A stretch of DNA of 64,000 nt, taken from NCBI GenBank assembly GCA_021842465.1, contig JAKBZN010000005.1:1-64000 (forward strand), read 5' to 3'. Positions 1 through 7,587 of this stretch are shown piece after piece. The notes beneath the pieces are model-generated. The model made no database searches. It was not told the origin of the DNA and saw only the letters and a program-made list of their open reading frames with translations. Both the position numbers and the translations under genes were made by a program. Position 1 is the stretch's first letter, and each line of letters starts with the position of its first letter. Source of the DNA: Pseudomonadota bacterium (GTDB taxonomy: Bacteria > Pseudomonadota > Gammaproteobacteria > Burkholderiales > Burkholderiaceae_F).

Positions 1-150
1 ACGAGGCGCGCGGTCGCGCGCCGCCCGCGGCCTTGCGCTGCTCGCCACCGCGTCCTACGCCGGCCCCGACGAGGCACAGCCGCCGCTCGCGGCAACGACT
101 TTGACCCGGCAAGGGACTGCCCCTCATTTTGGAATATCACAGCGTTTGCC

Positions 151-394
151 ACGAGGTCGGGGGGCGCTGTGCCGGTTCCGGCCCCTTTGGGGCGCGGTGA
201 GCAGCGGAGGAGCCGGGGCGGCGCGCGATCGCGCGCCTCCTTCCTCTGACTCACGGCCCTTGTCTGAGCGTAGCGTCCGCAGGACGCGCAGCGAGTTGGC
301 CGTGCGCCCCGGCTCCGAGCAGCGCAACGGAGTCGGCCCGCAGGGACGACCGCGACACCGGGGCCCGAACCGGCACAGCGCACCCCGACCTCGT
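151..394. repeat. Nested inverted-repeat (cruciform-like) element
   Basis: Two 35-base arms, 151-185 and 360-394, are reverse complements at 33 of 35 positions. Between them are further dyads: 209-220 pairs perfectly with 305-316 (12 bases), 252-258 (CACGGCC) pairs with 298-304, and 273-278/282-287 forms a GCGTCC/GGACGC hairpin. An 18-base perfect palindrome, GGCGCGCGATCGCGCGCC, lies at 220-237, and a near copy (17 of 18) is at 5-22. Overlapping open frames on both strands here read like each other because of the symmetry, and I do not believe they are genes. It may be a palindromic intergenic repeat or a degenerate mobile-element end. Positions 1-150 and 395-560 hold no gene I recognise. Confidence 0.75.
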
Positions 395-564
395 GCGGGA
401 TATCCTTCACACGCATCCGTCTCGCACGCACGACACCCATGCAGCAGGCACGAAGCGCTTACGTTCCAAACAGAATGACTCACCACACTAGCGGCCACCA
501 CCCGGCAACATGCCGAAATAGAGAACGCGCATCCTCAAGTACGTGCGCCCTGCCGAGGGCGACG

Positions 565-593
565 AAAAAACGGCGGGTCCATCGGGACCCGCC
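565..593 (-). terminator. Intrinsic terminator of the small membrane protein gene
   Basis: A 9-bp perfect GC-rich stem (572-580 with 585-593, ATCG loop) is followed on the minus strand by a run of six T (565-570). It lies about 55 bases beyond the stop at 650, so it most likely ends that transcript. Confidence 0.85.
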
Positions 594-649
594 AAAGAAA
601 CGTCGCAGGGGCGGCTTGCCGGCCCCCCGACGCGGGGATGCCGGAACGC

Positions 650-889
650 TCAGGCGGCCTGCGGTCCGTAGTTCTCGACGTCGCGCGGTTCGGGCGCGTA
701 GCGGCGCAGTGCGCGCAAGGCCAGGGCGATTCCGCTGGCGACAACGGTCCACTCCAGTCCGGTCACGATGGTCTGCGCGCGGAGGACCGACTCCTCGAAC
801 GCGACAAACGCAACCGGTACCAGCACGATGGGGGCCGCCATCACGATGGCAGAAAGGGTTTCCAGGAAGGTGGGCTTTTGGGTCGTCAT
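650..889 (-). CDS. Small two-helix membrane protein, unknown function
   Basis: A 79-residue protein with two hydrophobic segments (about residues 12-31 and 44-62) separated by a short acidic turn and ending in a basic, polar tail. I do not recognise a family. The call rests on a strong ribosome-binding site, AAGGAG, seven bases before the ATG, on membrane-protein composition, and on the intrinsic terminator just downstream. It appears monocistronic. The inverted repeat at 978-1005 sits in its upstream region. It probably lies in the inner membrane. Confidence 0.75.
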   Translation of the reverse strand: MTTQKPTFLETLSAIVMAAPIVLVPVAFVAFEESVLRAQTIVTGLEWTVVASGIALALRALRRYAPEPRDVENYGPQAA

Positions 890-977
890 GTCATTCTCCT
901 TGCAGTGGGTGTCGGGATTTCGGTTCGCTTGGCGAACTCAACATGGCGACACTGTGCGCCCGGGTAGTGAACGACCT

Positions 978-1005
978 CTGAACATCCGGTTCAGAAAATG
1001 TTCAG
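978..1005. promoter_or_regulatory. CTGAACAT inverted repeat, possible operator
   Basis: CTGAACAT at 978-985 is mirrored by ATGTTCAG at 998-1005, and a further GTTCAG lies between at 989-994, so three copies of the half-site fall within 28 bases. The site is about 90 bases upstream of the small membrane protein start and downstream of the stress-protein gene stop. It could be an operator or part of an RNA hairpin. There is no run of T that would make it a clear terminator. Confidence 0.35.
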
Positions 1006-1094
1006 CGTGGCAACCAGGTGTAACGGCCCCGGCTCCGCGCCGGGAGCGGACCGCGCGGAAGCAGCCGCAGTCGCCTCCTCTGCCCGCGCGCCCG

Positions 1095-1679
1095 TCACGC
1101 CTTGTCGATGACCCGGGAATATGGCAGATCGTCGAGTTGCAACGGGTTTTCGCTGGCAAGCGTTTCCCTCCAGGGACCCAGTTCCGACGCCGCGCCCCGA
1201 ACCATCAACACAACCTTCCCCTCCGTGATCGCGCGGTGGAGCGATTCGATCTTTTCTTCCGGAATGCCGGCACGGTGAAATGCCACGGCCAGTTGCGACA
1301 CGGCCGCAGAACCGCTCATCGCCGCCGCGCCGATCGCCGTGCCGCCGGCAATCGCCTCCACGATATGTCCCGCCGCCAATACGGGGCCCACCCCCGGAAT
1401 CACGAATAGCCCGGCCGCTCCGGCGAGCAGACCCCAAAGCCCACCCCAAAAGGCGCCTTGCTTGCCCCACGCCCGCATCCGGTCGCCGACTTCCAGGTGA
1501 TAGATCCCCAAGGTGTCGTCCCCGATCGCATGCTGCCTTCCGAGTACCGAGATGAGATCCATCTGGCAGCCTTCGCGATTCAGGCGCCGTATGACCGACT
1601 CTGTCGACGCTTCGTCGGGATACACCGCGACCAAAACCCGATTCCGTTCCCGCCATGCGGGCCTTTCCGTCTTGTTCAT
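1095..1679 (-). CDS. General-stress / DUF1269-like membrane-associated protein
   Basis: A 194-residue protein. The N-terminal 50 residues look like the general-stress 17M/YflT-type fold (VAVYPDEASTESVIRRL). A glycine/alanine-rich hydrophobic double segment at about residues 75-125 would form a membrane hairpin. The C-terminal third is polar and ends in a second alpha/beta unit. Proteins of this type are generally stress-induced and their biochemical role is not settled. The ATG at 1679 was chosen over an upstream in-frame extension because the family homology begins there and GAAGGTG precedes it. The gene stands alone on the minus strand. Confidence 0.8.
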   Translation of the reverse strand: MNKTERPAWRERNRVLVAVYPDEASTESVIRRLNREGCQMDLISVLGRQHAIGDDTLGIYHLEVGDRMRAWGKQGAFWGGLWGLLAGAAGLFVIPGVGPVLAAGHIVEAIAGGTAIGAAAMSGSAAVSQLAVAFHRAGIPEEKIESLHRAITEGKVVLMVRGAASELGPWRETLASENPLQLDDLPYSRVIDKA

Positions 1680-1921
1680 ATCGGCACCTTCATCGAGTGG
1701 TTTTCCGATCGCCGCCGCCCGCGGCGGCCCCACCGGTTCGACCCGACGAATCCTCGGAAGTTGCCCGGCTCCGTGACCCGTCTTACCGCCAATGGCGCAA
1801 GGGCTTGAACAATTTGCGGGATGCCATGACGAAGCACCGCGTATCGACAGGATTGGCAGACCACGCGGGACCGGCCACAATGATTCGCCACGAACCCTTC
1901 GTTACTTCCTGCGATGTCGCC

Positions 1922-2167
1922 ATGCAAGAGAACCGTCTGCTTACGCCTCGCGAAGCGGAGGCCGTGATCGAAGACCGAATCGAGCGATTCGGACTCGGTT
2001 CCCTGCCGCGCGTCGTGGTTACGGAAGTCCGGGGCGGAGGGTGGCGCGTCCGCTGGGACAGCCTGGAACATACGGTCGCACCGATGACGCGATCCGAATG
2101 GCAGGTGTGGCTCGAATGCCACGTCGGCTCCCTGGATGCCGGAGACTTGGCAACCACCGAGAGCTGA
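1922..2167 (+). CDS. Small hypothetical protein
   Basis: An 81-residue frame with a plausible soluble alpha/beta composition: residues 6-28 look helical, and a central stretch reads as beta strands (RVVVTEVRGGGWRVRWDSL). I do not recognise a family. No good Shine-Dalgarno sequence precedes the ATG, and in-frame ATGs at 1827 and 1879 are alternatives. The composition resembles a real protein more than the surrounding frames do, but the gene may be a remnant. It ends directly against the polysaccharide-export gene remnant on the other strand. Confidence 0.4.
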   Translation: MQENRLLTPREAEAVIEDRIERFGLGSLPRVVVTEVRGGGWRVRWDSLEHTVAPMTRSEWQVWLECHVGSLDAGDLATTES

Positions 2168-2286
2168 GCGTCGAGCCCGCCCGCGCGTGCGATCGCCTGC
2201 GCCAAACCGATGCCGCTCGCTTCGAAATTGACCTCTGCGTTGCGGCGGGTGGCCCCGAGCACGGTGACGAAAGGAATGCGGAAAAA
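2167..2286 (-). pseudogene. Remnant of a Wza-type polysaccharide export protein (SLBB segment)
   Basis: On the minus strand about 40 residues read FVTVLGATRRNAEVNFEA followed by an LAQAIARAGGL motif. This is the SLBB segment of outer-membrane polysaccharide-export lipoproteins, where VLGA...NAEV and LAQAxxRAGGL are conserved. Recognisable homology begins near 2286 and stops at the AGGL. The residues after that do not continue the family pattern, and there is no N-terminal secretion signal. The fragment abuts the divergently read LysR gene. I interpret it as decayed remains of a deleted gene. Confidence 0.5.
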
Positions 2287-2378
2287 CGCTGCCTCCCCTC
2301 CCGCGTCTCCAGGGCGCGCGATCGCCGGAATATCGCGATATTCTTGCCGGGATTCCGGACCACCGACCAACCGCACCG

Positions 2379-3443
2379 ATGAACGCCCGCCGCAGACTCG
2401 AACCCGCCCGCCTGCGCCGCCATGCGCTGACGCCCGATGCGCTGGAGATGCTCGACGCGATCGCCCGGCGAGGCAGCTTCGCCGCGGCGGCGCGCGAGTT
2501 GGGCCGCGTCCCGTCGGCCCTCACCTATAGCGTGCGCCAGTTGGAGGAAACGCTCGACGTGCTGCTGTTCGACCGCAGTTCGCGTCAGGCGCGCCTGACG
2601 GCCGCCGGCGAGGAACTGCTGGCGGAGGCGCGCCGCCTTCTCGGCGAACTGGACGCGGTGGCCAATCGCGTGCATCGGGTCGCGACGGGGTGGGAGAGCC
2701 ATCTCACCATCGCCGCCGACGGCGTGATCGCGCGCGCAACGGTTTTCGATCTGATCCAGGCGTTTTCCGCCTTGTCGGTGGCCGACGCGGGGGCCGCGCG
2801 GGATGGTCCGCATCGCGGCCCCCCAACCCAGATCACCCTGCGGTCGGAAATCCTCACCGGAACCTGGGAGGCGCTCCTGAGCGGCCAAGCCGACCTGGCG
2901 ATCGGGACCGCCGAGATCACCGATCCGCCGGCGGGCGTGCAGACCGAGCCGCTCGGGACGCTGGCATTCGTATTCGTGGTCGCCCCCGGCCACCCGCTGG
3001 CGCAGTTGCGGCGGACCATCGGCGATGCCGAACTGGCGCGGCACCGGGCCATCGCCGTGGCCGATTCCGCGCGCCGGTTGTCCGCGTTCACGGCGAACAT
3101 CCTGCCAGGCCAGGATGTGCTCACCGTCGCCACCGTGCAGGAGAAGCTCGAAGCCCAGCTGCGCGGCCTCGGCTGCGGCTTCCTGCCGGAGCCGATCGCG
3201 CGCGCCCACATCGCGGCAGGCCGCCTGGTGGCCTGCCGGGTGCAGCGCGCCGAACGTTCGGCGCGTCTGGGCTACGCCTGGCGCGCGAGTTCGCGCAACA
3301 GTGCGAGCTGCGGCCTTGCCTTGCGCTGGTGGCTGACGCAATTGGGCAGCCCCGCCACCCGCAAGGCCCTGCTTGACCGCCCCGACGGCTGCACGCTCGC
3401 CTTGCGCGCAATGCCAGCCTCCACGCAAGAGGCGGCGCGATGA
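2379..3443 (+). CDS. LysR-family transcriptional regulator
   Basis: A 354-residue protein. A LysR winged helix-turn-helix occupies about residues 18-77 (LDAIARRGSFAAAARELG, then PSALTYSVRQLEE). A type-2 periplasmic-binding-like effector domain follows, with the GQADLAIGT and FVFVVAPGHPLA hallmarks. It is longer than the usual 300 residues because of an arginine-rich N-terminus and about 40 extra C-terminal residues. The last codons overlap the recombinase start (ATGA), so the two are translationally coupled. A regulator coupled to an integrase suggests it controls recombinase expression or travelled with it. The effector is unknown. Confidence 0.93.
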   Translation: MNARRRLEPARLRRHALTPDALEMLDAIARRGSFAAAARELGRVPSALTYSVRQLEETLDVLLFDRSSRQARLTAAGEELLAEARRLLGELDAVANRVHRVATGWESHLTIAADGVIARATVFDLIQAFSALSVADAGAARDGPHRGPPTQITLRSEILTGTWEALLSGQADLAIGTAEITDPPAGVQTEPLGTLAFVFVVAPGHPLAQLRRTIGDAELARHRAIAVADSARRLSAFTANILPGQDVLTVATVQEKLEAQLRGLGCGFLPEPIARAHIAAGRLVACRVQRAERSARLGYAWRASSRNSASCGLALRWWLTQLGSPATRKALLDRPDGCTLALRAMPASTQEAAR

Positions 3444-4645
3444 CGGCCACTTCCCCGCAAGCGATCCGTCCGCTCGCCCGCACTGCGATTCCCGAAGAAC
3501 TTTCGGGAGCCGTCGGCGACAACCGCGCCGACCCCGCGCGCCTGCAGATCGGGGCGCGCAACGACCTTGAAGCGATCTCGTGCTTCCTCGCCGAGTACGA
3601 CCGCTCGCCGGGCACGGCACGGATCTACCAGCGCGAATGCGAGCGACTGATGCTCTGGGCAATCCACGAGTGCCGCAAGCCGTTGTCGAGCCTGACGCGG
3701 CAGGATTTCGAGGGCTATTTGCATTTCCTCGCCGACCCGCAACCGGCGGCGTTCTGGTGCGGGCCGAAAGCGGATCGCAGCAGCGATGCGTGGCGACCAT
3801 TCGTCGGCCCCCTCAGCGAAGCCGCCCTGCTCACGGCGATGGCGGCGATCAATTCGCTGATGCGCTATCTCGTCGATGCCGGCTATCTCGCCGGCAATCC
3901 CCTCGGCCTCATCCGCCAGCGCCGGCGCAAGCTCGCCGCCGAGGGCGCCGCCGCGATCGCCGCGCCCGGCGAGGATCCGGCGCCGATCGAACGATTCCTG
4001 GACGCCGACATGTGGCACGCGGTCACCCAGGCAGTCGAGGCGATGCCGCGCCAGACGCCGGCGCAGCGCGACGAGTACGAACGCCTGCGCTTCCTCTGTG
4101 CGATGTTGTATCTGCTCGCACCGCGCGCCGGCGAACTGGAAAGCCACCGCATGAACAGTTTCCGCGAAGAGCACGGGCTCTGGTGGTGGCACGTCATCGG
4201 CAAGGGTGCCAAGCGCGCCAAGGTGCCGGTTCCGGACGACATGCTGCAGGCGCTGGTGCGCTATCGCAAGCACCTCGGACTTCCGGCGACACCCAAGCGC
4301 AACGAAACCACCCCCCTGCTCGTCGGCTTGCGCAGCCGCGAGCCGATCACCGCGCGCCGCTTGAACCAGATCCTGAAACGCCTGTTCGTCCAGGCCGCGG
4401 CCCTGCTGGGGCCGGATCAGCTGCACAAGGCGGAAAAGCTGCGTGCGGCCTCCGCGCATTGGGGACGACACACCGGCATCACGGCCAAGGTCGATGCCGG
4501 TATGGAGGAACGCTACGTTCAGAAGGACGCGCGCCATGCCGACCGCCGCACGACGCAGCGGTACATCCACGAGGAGGAACGGCGCTGGCACGACGAAGCG
4601 CAAAAGCAGCGCCTGCCGTGGACCGGCGACCGCGACGACGCGTGA
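3440..4645 (+). CDS. Tyrosine recombinase / phage-type integrase
   Basis: A 401-residue site-specific recombinase. A SAM-like core-binding domain spans about residues 45-150, and the catalytic domain about 185-385. The active-site set appears intact: Arg229 in LAPRAGEL, Lys255 or Lys258 in GKGAKRAK, His340-x-x-Arg343, His366 in DARHADRR, and nucleophile Tyr375 in TTQRYIHEE. Its length fits integron- or element-type integrases better than XerC/D. It starts inside the last codon of the LysR gene. I see no tRNA or direct repeats that would mark an attachment site, so the element it belonged to is not delimited here. Confidence 0.93.
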   Translation: MTATSPQAIRPLARTAIPEELSGAVGDNRADPARLQIGARNDLEAISCFLAEYDRSPGTARIYQRECERLMLWAIHECRKPLSSLTRQDFEGYLHFLADPQPAAFWCGPKADRSSDAWRPFVGPLSEAALLTAMAAINSLMRYLVDAGYLAGNPLGLIRQRRRKLAAEGAAAIAAPGEDPAPIERFLDADMWHAVTQAVEAMPRQTPAQRDEYERLRFLCAMLYLLAPRAGELESHRMNSFREEHGLWWWHVIGKGAKRAKVPVPDDMLQALVRYRKHLGLPATPKRNETTPLLVGLRSREPITARRLNQILKRLFVQAAALLGPDQLHKAEKLRAASAHWGRHTGITAKVDAGMEERYVQKDARHADRRTTQRYIHEEERRWHDEAQKQRLPWTGDRDDA

Positions 4646-4720
4646 ACGCCACGATGCGGGCGATGGCATGGCGTAGGCGTGACTTGTCACACATACCCTC
4701 CCCTTGCTCCACGTCAGGCA

Positions 4721-4732
4721 AAATCGCGATTT
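4721..4732. repeat. 12-bp perfect palindrome AAATCGCGATTT
   Basis: A perfect palindrome in the 160-base gap between the recombinase and the DUF3562 gene, about 75 bases before the latter's start. It could be an operator or recombinase-related site. Nothing else supports a function. Confidence 0.3.
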
Positions 4733-4806
4733 CCCCGTGCGCGGTTTGCTGTTGCGGATTTCCCCGGTAGCATTCACGCATCAAGGGTTGTCGCGCGCGT
4801 GGAATC

Positions 4807-5016
4807 ATGGGAGCGAAAGACACGAGTCATCCGGAAACCGCACGGCACGATGCGGCGATTTCGTCCCTGGTACGGGAAACCCATCGCTCCGAGTCCGAGA
4901 TCCGCACGCTCTACGAACAGGAACTCATGCGCCTGGAAAACGGCGCACGCGTGCGCGACTATCTGCACGTTTGCGCCATCCGGCACATCCGCGAGACCTT
5001 GCGCCACCAGCCTTGA
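4807..5016 (+). CDS. DUF3562 family protein
   Basis: A 69-residue basic/acidic helical protein matching the DUF3562 pattern, with VRETHRSESEIRTLYEQEL in the middle and IRHIRETLR at the end. The family is common in Burkholderiales and has no assigned function. The layout suggests a small DNA- or nucleoprotein-associated helix bundle, which is inference only. The Shine-Dalgarno sequence before the ATG is weak. A small hairpin at 5033-5047 separates it from the convergent monooxygenase gene. Confidence 0.8.
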   Translation: MGAKDTSHPETARHDAAISSLVRETHRSESEIRTLYEQELMRLENGARVRDYLHVCAIRHIRETLRHQP

Positions 5017-5049
5017 GCACCCCGCGGGAAATGGACGGATACCGTCCGG

Positions 5050-5343
5050 TCAGGATGCTTTTTCGAAGTGCATGACCGCCGGCGGCTGCGCGAAAAATCC
5101 GCCGACGATCGCGCGCCATTGCGCGAACGCAGGGGATTGCCGGAAACCCTCGGTGTGGTCTTCCAACGCGCGCCAGCGGATGAAGAGCAGATAGCGCTCG
5201 GCCGATTCGATGCCACGCTGCAGTTCATGCCCGAGAAACCCGGCGGTGGGGGCGATCGCAGTGTCGATGCCGCGCCGCACGGCTTCCTCGAACCGCTCCT
5301 GCATACCCGGGTGGATCACGATCTCGACGACTTCCAGAACCAT
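5050..5343 (-). CDS. Antibiotic biosynthesis monooxygenase (ABM) domain protein
   Basis: A 97-residue single ABM/EthD-like ferredoxin-fold protein. The hallmarks are VVEIVIHPGMQERFEEAV at the start, then LGHELQRGIESAERYLLFIRW and a final FRQSPAFAQWRA. Such domains are cofactor-free oxygenases or haem-handling proteins that work as dimers. I chose the ATG at 5343 because GGAG lies nine bases upstream. An in-frame TTG at 5364 is the alternative. It is convergent with the DUF3562 gene. Confidence 0.88.
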   Translation of the reverse strand: MVLEVVEIVIHPGMQERFEEAVRRGIDTAIAPTAGFLGHELQRGIESAERYLLFIRWRALEDHTEGFRQSPAFAQWRAIVGGFFAQPPAVMHFEKAS

Positions 5344-5450
5344 CCTGCGCTGCTCCGAATCCAAAACGGGCGCCCGCCGCGCTCGCTACACTATGCGCGC
5401 CTTCGATGCGGCGTGCTGCCGCGATAGTGTAATCACCTTCCCGTCCCGGA

Positions 5451-6659
5451 GTGTCCCCGGCCGTGTCCATCCGCCGCTGTTTCCTGTCGTTGCCGTTCGT
5501 GCTCGCCATGCTCGGACTTGGCGCCTGCGCGGGGCCGAAGCCGCTCCTGCCGAACGTCGATGTCGGCGCGGTCGCGCGCTATCGCCTCGCCGGATACGAC
5601 GCCGGCGCGCTCCGGACGATCGAGCGCCGGCACTTCTCGTCGCCGCCCTCCCTCGAGGTGGGCTGGCGTGCGGATCTCGTCCGCCCGTCGTACGGTGCCG
5701 GCCAGGCGGGACCGGTCCCGGTGATCGTCTATGTGCCGGCTTTGGGGCGCGCGAGCGCCGCGCCCAATCGATGGGTCGACGCATGGGCGCGACGCGGCTA
5801 CGCCGTGTTCCGCGTGCAGCCGCTGTCCGGCGATGCCGCCGCCTGGCAAAGTCCGGCGGCGATCGACGGCGATTTCGATGCGGTTGCCCGCGAGCGCTAT
5901 GCGGCGGACGTGATGCCGCGGCGTATCGCCCGGCTGCGAACCGTCCTGCAGGCCCTGCGCGCGCGCAGCCGGCTCCGCGAGCCGGACCTCGACGACCTGG
6001 ACTGGTCGCATGTCGCGATCGCCGGCTCGGGCCTGGGCGCATATACGGTGCAGCGCATTGCCGCGACCGGAGCCCTGCCATCCTTCGGGGTGCGCGCCTA
6101 TCTGGCCATCAGCCCCTATGCTGTGGCCGCGCGACATCGGTCGCGGGCGAGCGGCGCCCCCATCCTGATGGTCAGTTCGCAGGACGACGTCGACCCCGAC
6201 GGCATGGTCTCCGATCCGCTGGCGCGCCATCTTGCGTTCGACCGCTTGCGCAGCGGCGGCGAGGACTATTACCTGGAATTCGTTTCTGCCACCCATCGCT
6301 GGCTGGACGGCGCAACCGACGAAGGCACGCTGCAGGGGGATGATGCCCCGGACACGGCACCGTTCGGGGGAGCGGACGACGCCGCGTCGGATGGCGAGGG
6401 AAAGCCCGATGCGGCGGCGGCGCGCAAGGAACGGGAAGCCCACCGACGTGCGGTGCGCGCACGCAGTCTCCTGATGACCGACACCGCGCTCGCCGAGGTG
6501 TCGTTCGCCGACGTCACCACCGCGTTTCTCGACGCCAACCTGCGCGGCCGCGCCGCGGCGCGGTCCTGGCTCGCCGGCCCGGCGCCCCGATGGCTGCAGG
6601 GGGCGCGCCTGAAGCGCCGGGATGGCGGGCGCAGTCTTCCCGCCCGCGCGCCCCGATAA
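5451..6659 (+). CDS. Predicted lipoprotein with alpha/beta-hydrolase-like domain
   Basis: A 402-residue exported protein. The first 26 residues form a signal peptide ending in the lipobox LGAC. The next 300 look like an alpha/beta-hydrolase or dienelactone-hydrolase-type core: VPVIVYVPALGRASA, then HVAIAGSGLGAYTVQ as a nucleophile-elbow-like turn, then PILMVSSQDDVDPDG and an HRWLDG histidine. The elbow reads GSGLG, with the serine at position two, so catalytic competence is plausible but not certain. About 60 residues near the end are acidic and low-complexity. It starts with GTG, and a second GTG lies four codons on. Confidence 0.75.
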   Translation: MSPAVSIRRCFLSLPFVLAMLGLGACAGPKPLLPNVDVGAVARYRLAGYDAGALRTIERRHFSSPPSLEVGWRADLVRPSYGAGQAGPVPVIVYVPALGRASAAPNRWVDAWARRGYAVFRVQPLSGDAAAWQSPAAIDGDFDAVARERYAADVMPRRIARLRTVLQALRARSRLREPDLDDLDWSHVAIAGSGLGAYTVQRIAATGALPSFGVRAYLAISPYAVAARHRSRASGAPILMVSSQDDVDPDGMVSDPLARHLAFDRLRSGGEDYYLEFVSATHRWLDGATDEGTLQGDDAPDTAPFGGADDAASDGEGKPDAAAARKEREAHRRAVRARSLLMTDTALAEVSFADVTTAFLDANLRGRAAARSWLAGPAPRWLQGARLKRRDGGRSLPARAPR

Positions 6660-6774
6660 CGCTCCGCCGCGCCGCGCAGGGTGCGTACAATGGGCGCCGA
6701 CGGATGCACGTCAATCCCGCGCGCGGCCGGCGTTTGCCGCCACGGCGGGGGATTCCAGCGAAGACCGATTGCCG

Positions 6775-7443
6775 ATGAAGATTCTGCTTGTCGACGACCA
6801 CGCCCTGATCCGGGATGCCTTGACCGCGTTGCTGCTGGATCTCGATCCGGATGCGGAGGTATTTACCGCCGGAGATGCGGAGGGTGCGCGCAACCTCGTC
6901 CGCGAAAACCCCGACGCGGAACTGATGCTGCTGGACTTGGGCCTGCCGGGGTGCACCGGCACCTCCCTGCTCGAGACCCTGGTCGCAGAAGCGCCCGACC
7001 TCAAGATCCTCGTGCTGTCGGGTCAGCAGGATCAGCGCAACGTCCTGCAGGTGCTGCAACTTGGCGCGGCGGGCTTCGTGCCGAAATCGATGGCGACCGA
7101 CACCCTGATCGCGGCGATCAAGTTCGTCCTCTCCGGCGGCGTCTACATCCCCGGCGACATCCTCGAGGAAGCCCAACGCCACGGCCCCTTCCCGGTGTTC
7201 GGCCCGCCACCCCGGGTCGTCGATCCGCCGCCGGGCGGCGTACGGGTCGCGCTGACCGAACGGCAGGAACAGGTCCTGCAATTGCTGGCCCGCGGCGCCC
7301 CAATCAAGGTAATCTGCCGCGAACTGCAACTCTCCGAAGGCACCGTCAAGACCCACGTCACGGCGATCTACCGCGCGTTCGGCGCATCCAACCGCACCGA
7401 AGCCCTGCTCGCCGCCCGCCGCAACGGCTACGACATCGCGTAG
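6775..7443 (+). CDS. NarL/FixJ-type response regulator, orphan
   Basis: A 222-residue two-domain regulator. The receiver (1-120) has the acidic pair Asp7-Asp8, phospho-acceptor Asp54 (MLLDLGLPG), Ser82 and Lys104 (VPKS). The LuxR-type helix-turn-helix at about 155-210 reads LTERQEQVLQLLARG...SEGTVKTHV. No histidine kinase gene lies nearby, so its partner is elsewhere. I chose the ATG at 6775 because the receiver begins immediately there. The chemoreceptor gene follows in the same direction after 143 bases, with its own regulatory site between. Confidence 0.95.
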   Translation: MKILLVDDHALIRDALTALLLDLDPDAEVFTAGDAEGARNLVRENPDAELMLLDLGLPGCTGTSLLETLVAEAPDLKILVLSGQQDQRNVLQVLQLGAAGFVPKSMATDTLIAAIKFVLSGGVYIPGDILEEAQRHGPFPVFGPPPRVVDPPPGGVRVALTERQEQVLQLLARGAPIKVICRELQLSEGTVKTHVTAIYRAFGASNRTEALLAARRNGYDIA

Positions 7444-7462
7444 CGTGGCGGCGCCTGCCGCC

Positions 7463-7476
7463 TTGATCTACATCAA
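7463..7476. promoter_or_regulatory. Perfect FNR/ANR box upstream of the aerotaxis receptor
   Basis: TTGATCTACATCAA matches the FNR/ANR consensus TTGAT-N4-ATCAA at every position. It is centred about 118 bases before the Aer-like receptor ATG at 7588, so an FNR-type activator could induce the receptor under low oxygen. The response regulator stop lies 20 bases upstream of the site, so the site cannot serve that gene. Confidence 0.7.
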
Positions 7477-7587
7477 GCGAATTGTTCGGTGAAAAACGAG
7501 CAATTCCCAAGGAAGAATCCATACATTTCGGCACATGCCGTCACCCAGGTGTAACGGAGAATCGCTCAACCAATCAGGGAGAGAACG

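Noticed and set aside
101-501. Overlapping 125-codon frames on both strands at the window start
   Set aside because: They resemble each other because the region is an inverted repeat. Neither has a ribosome-binding site or a recognisable domain.
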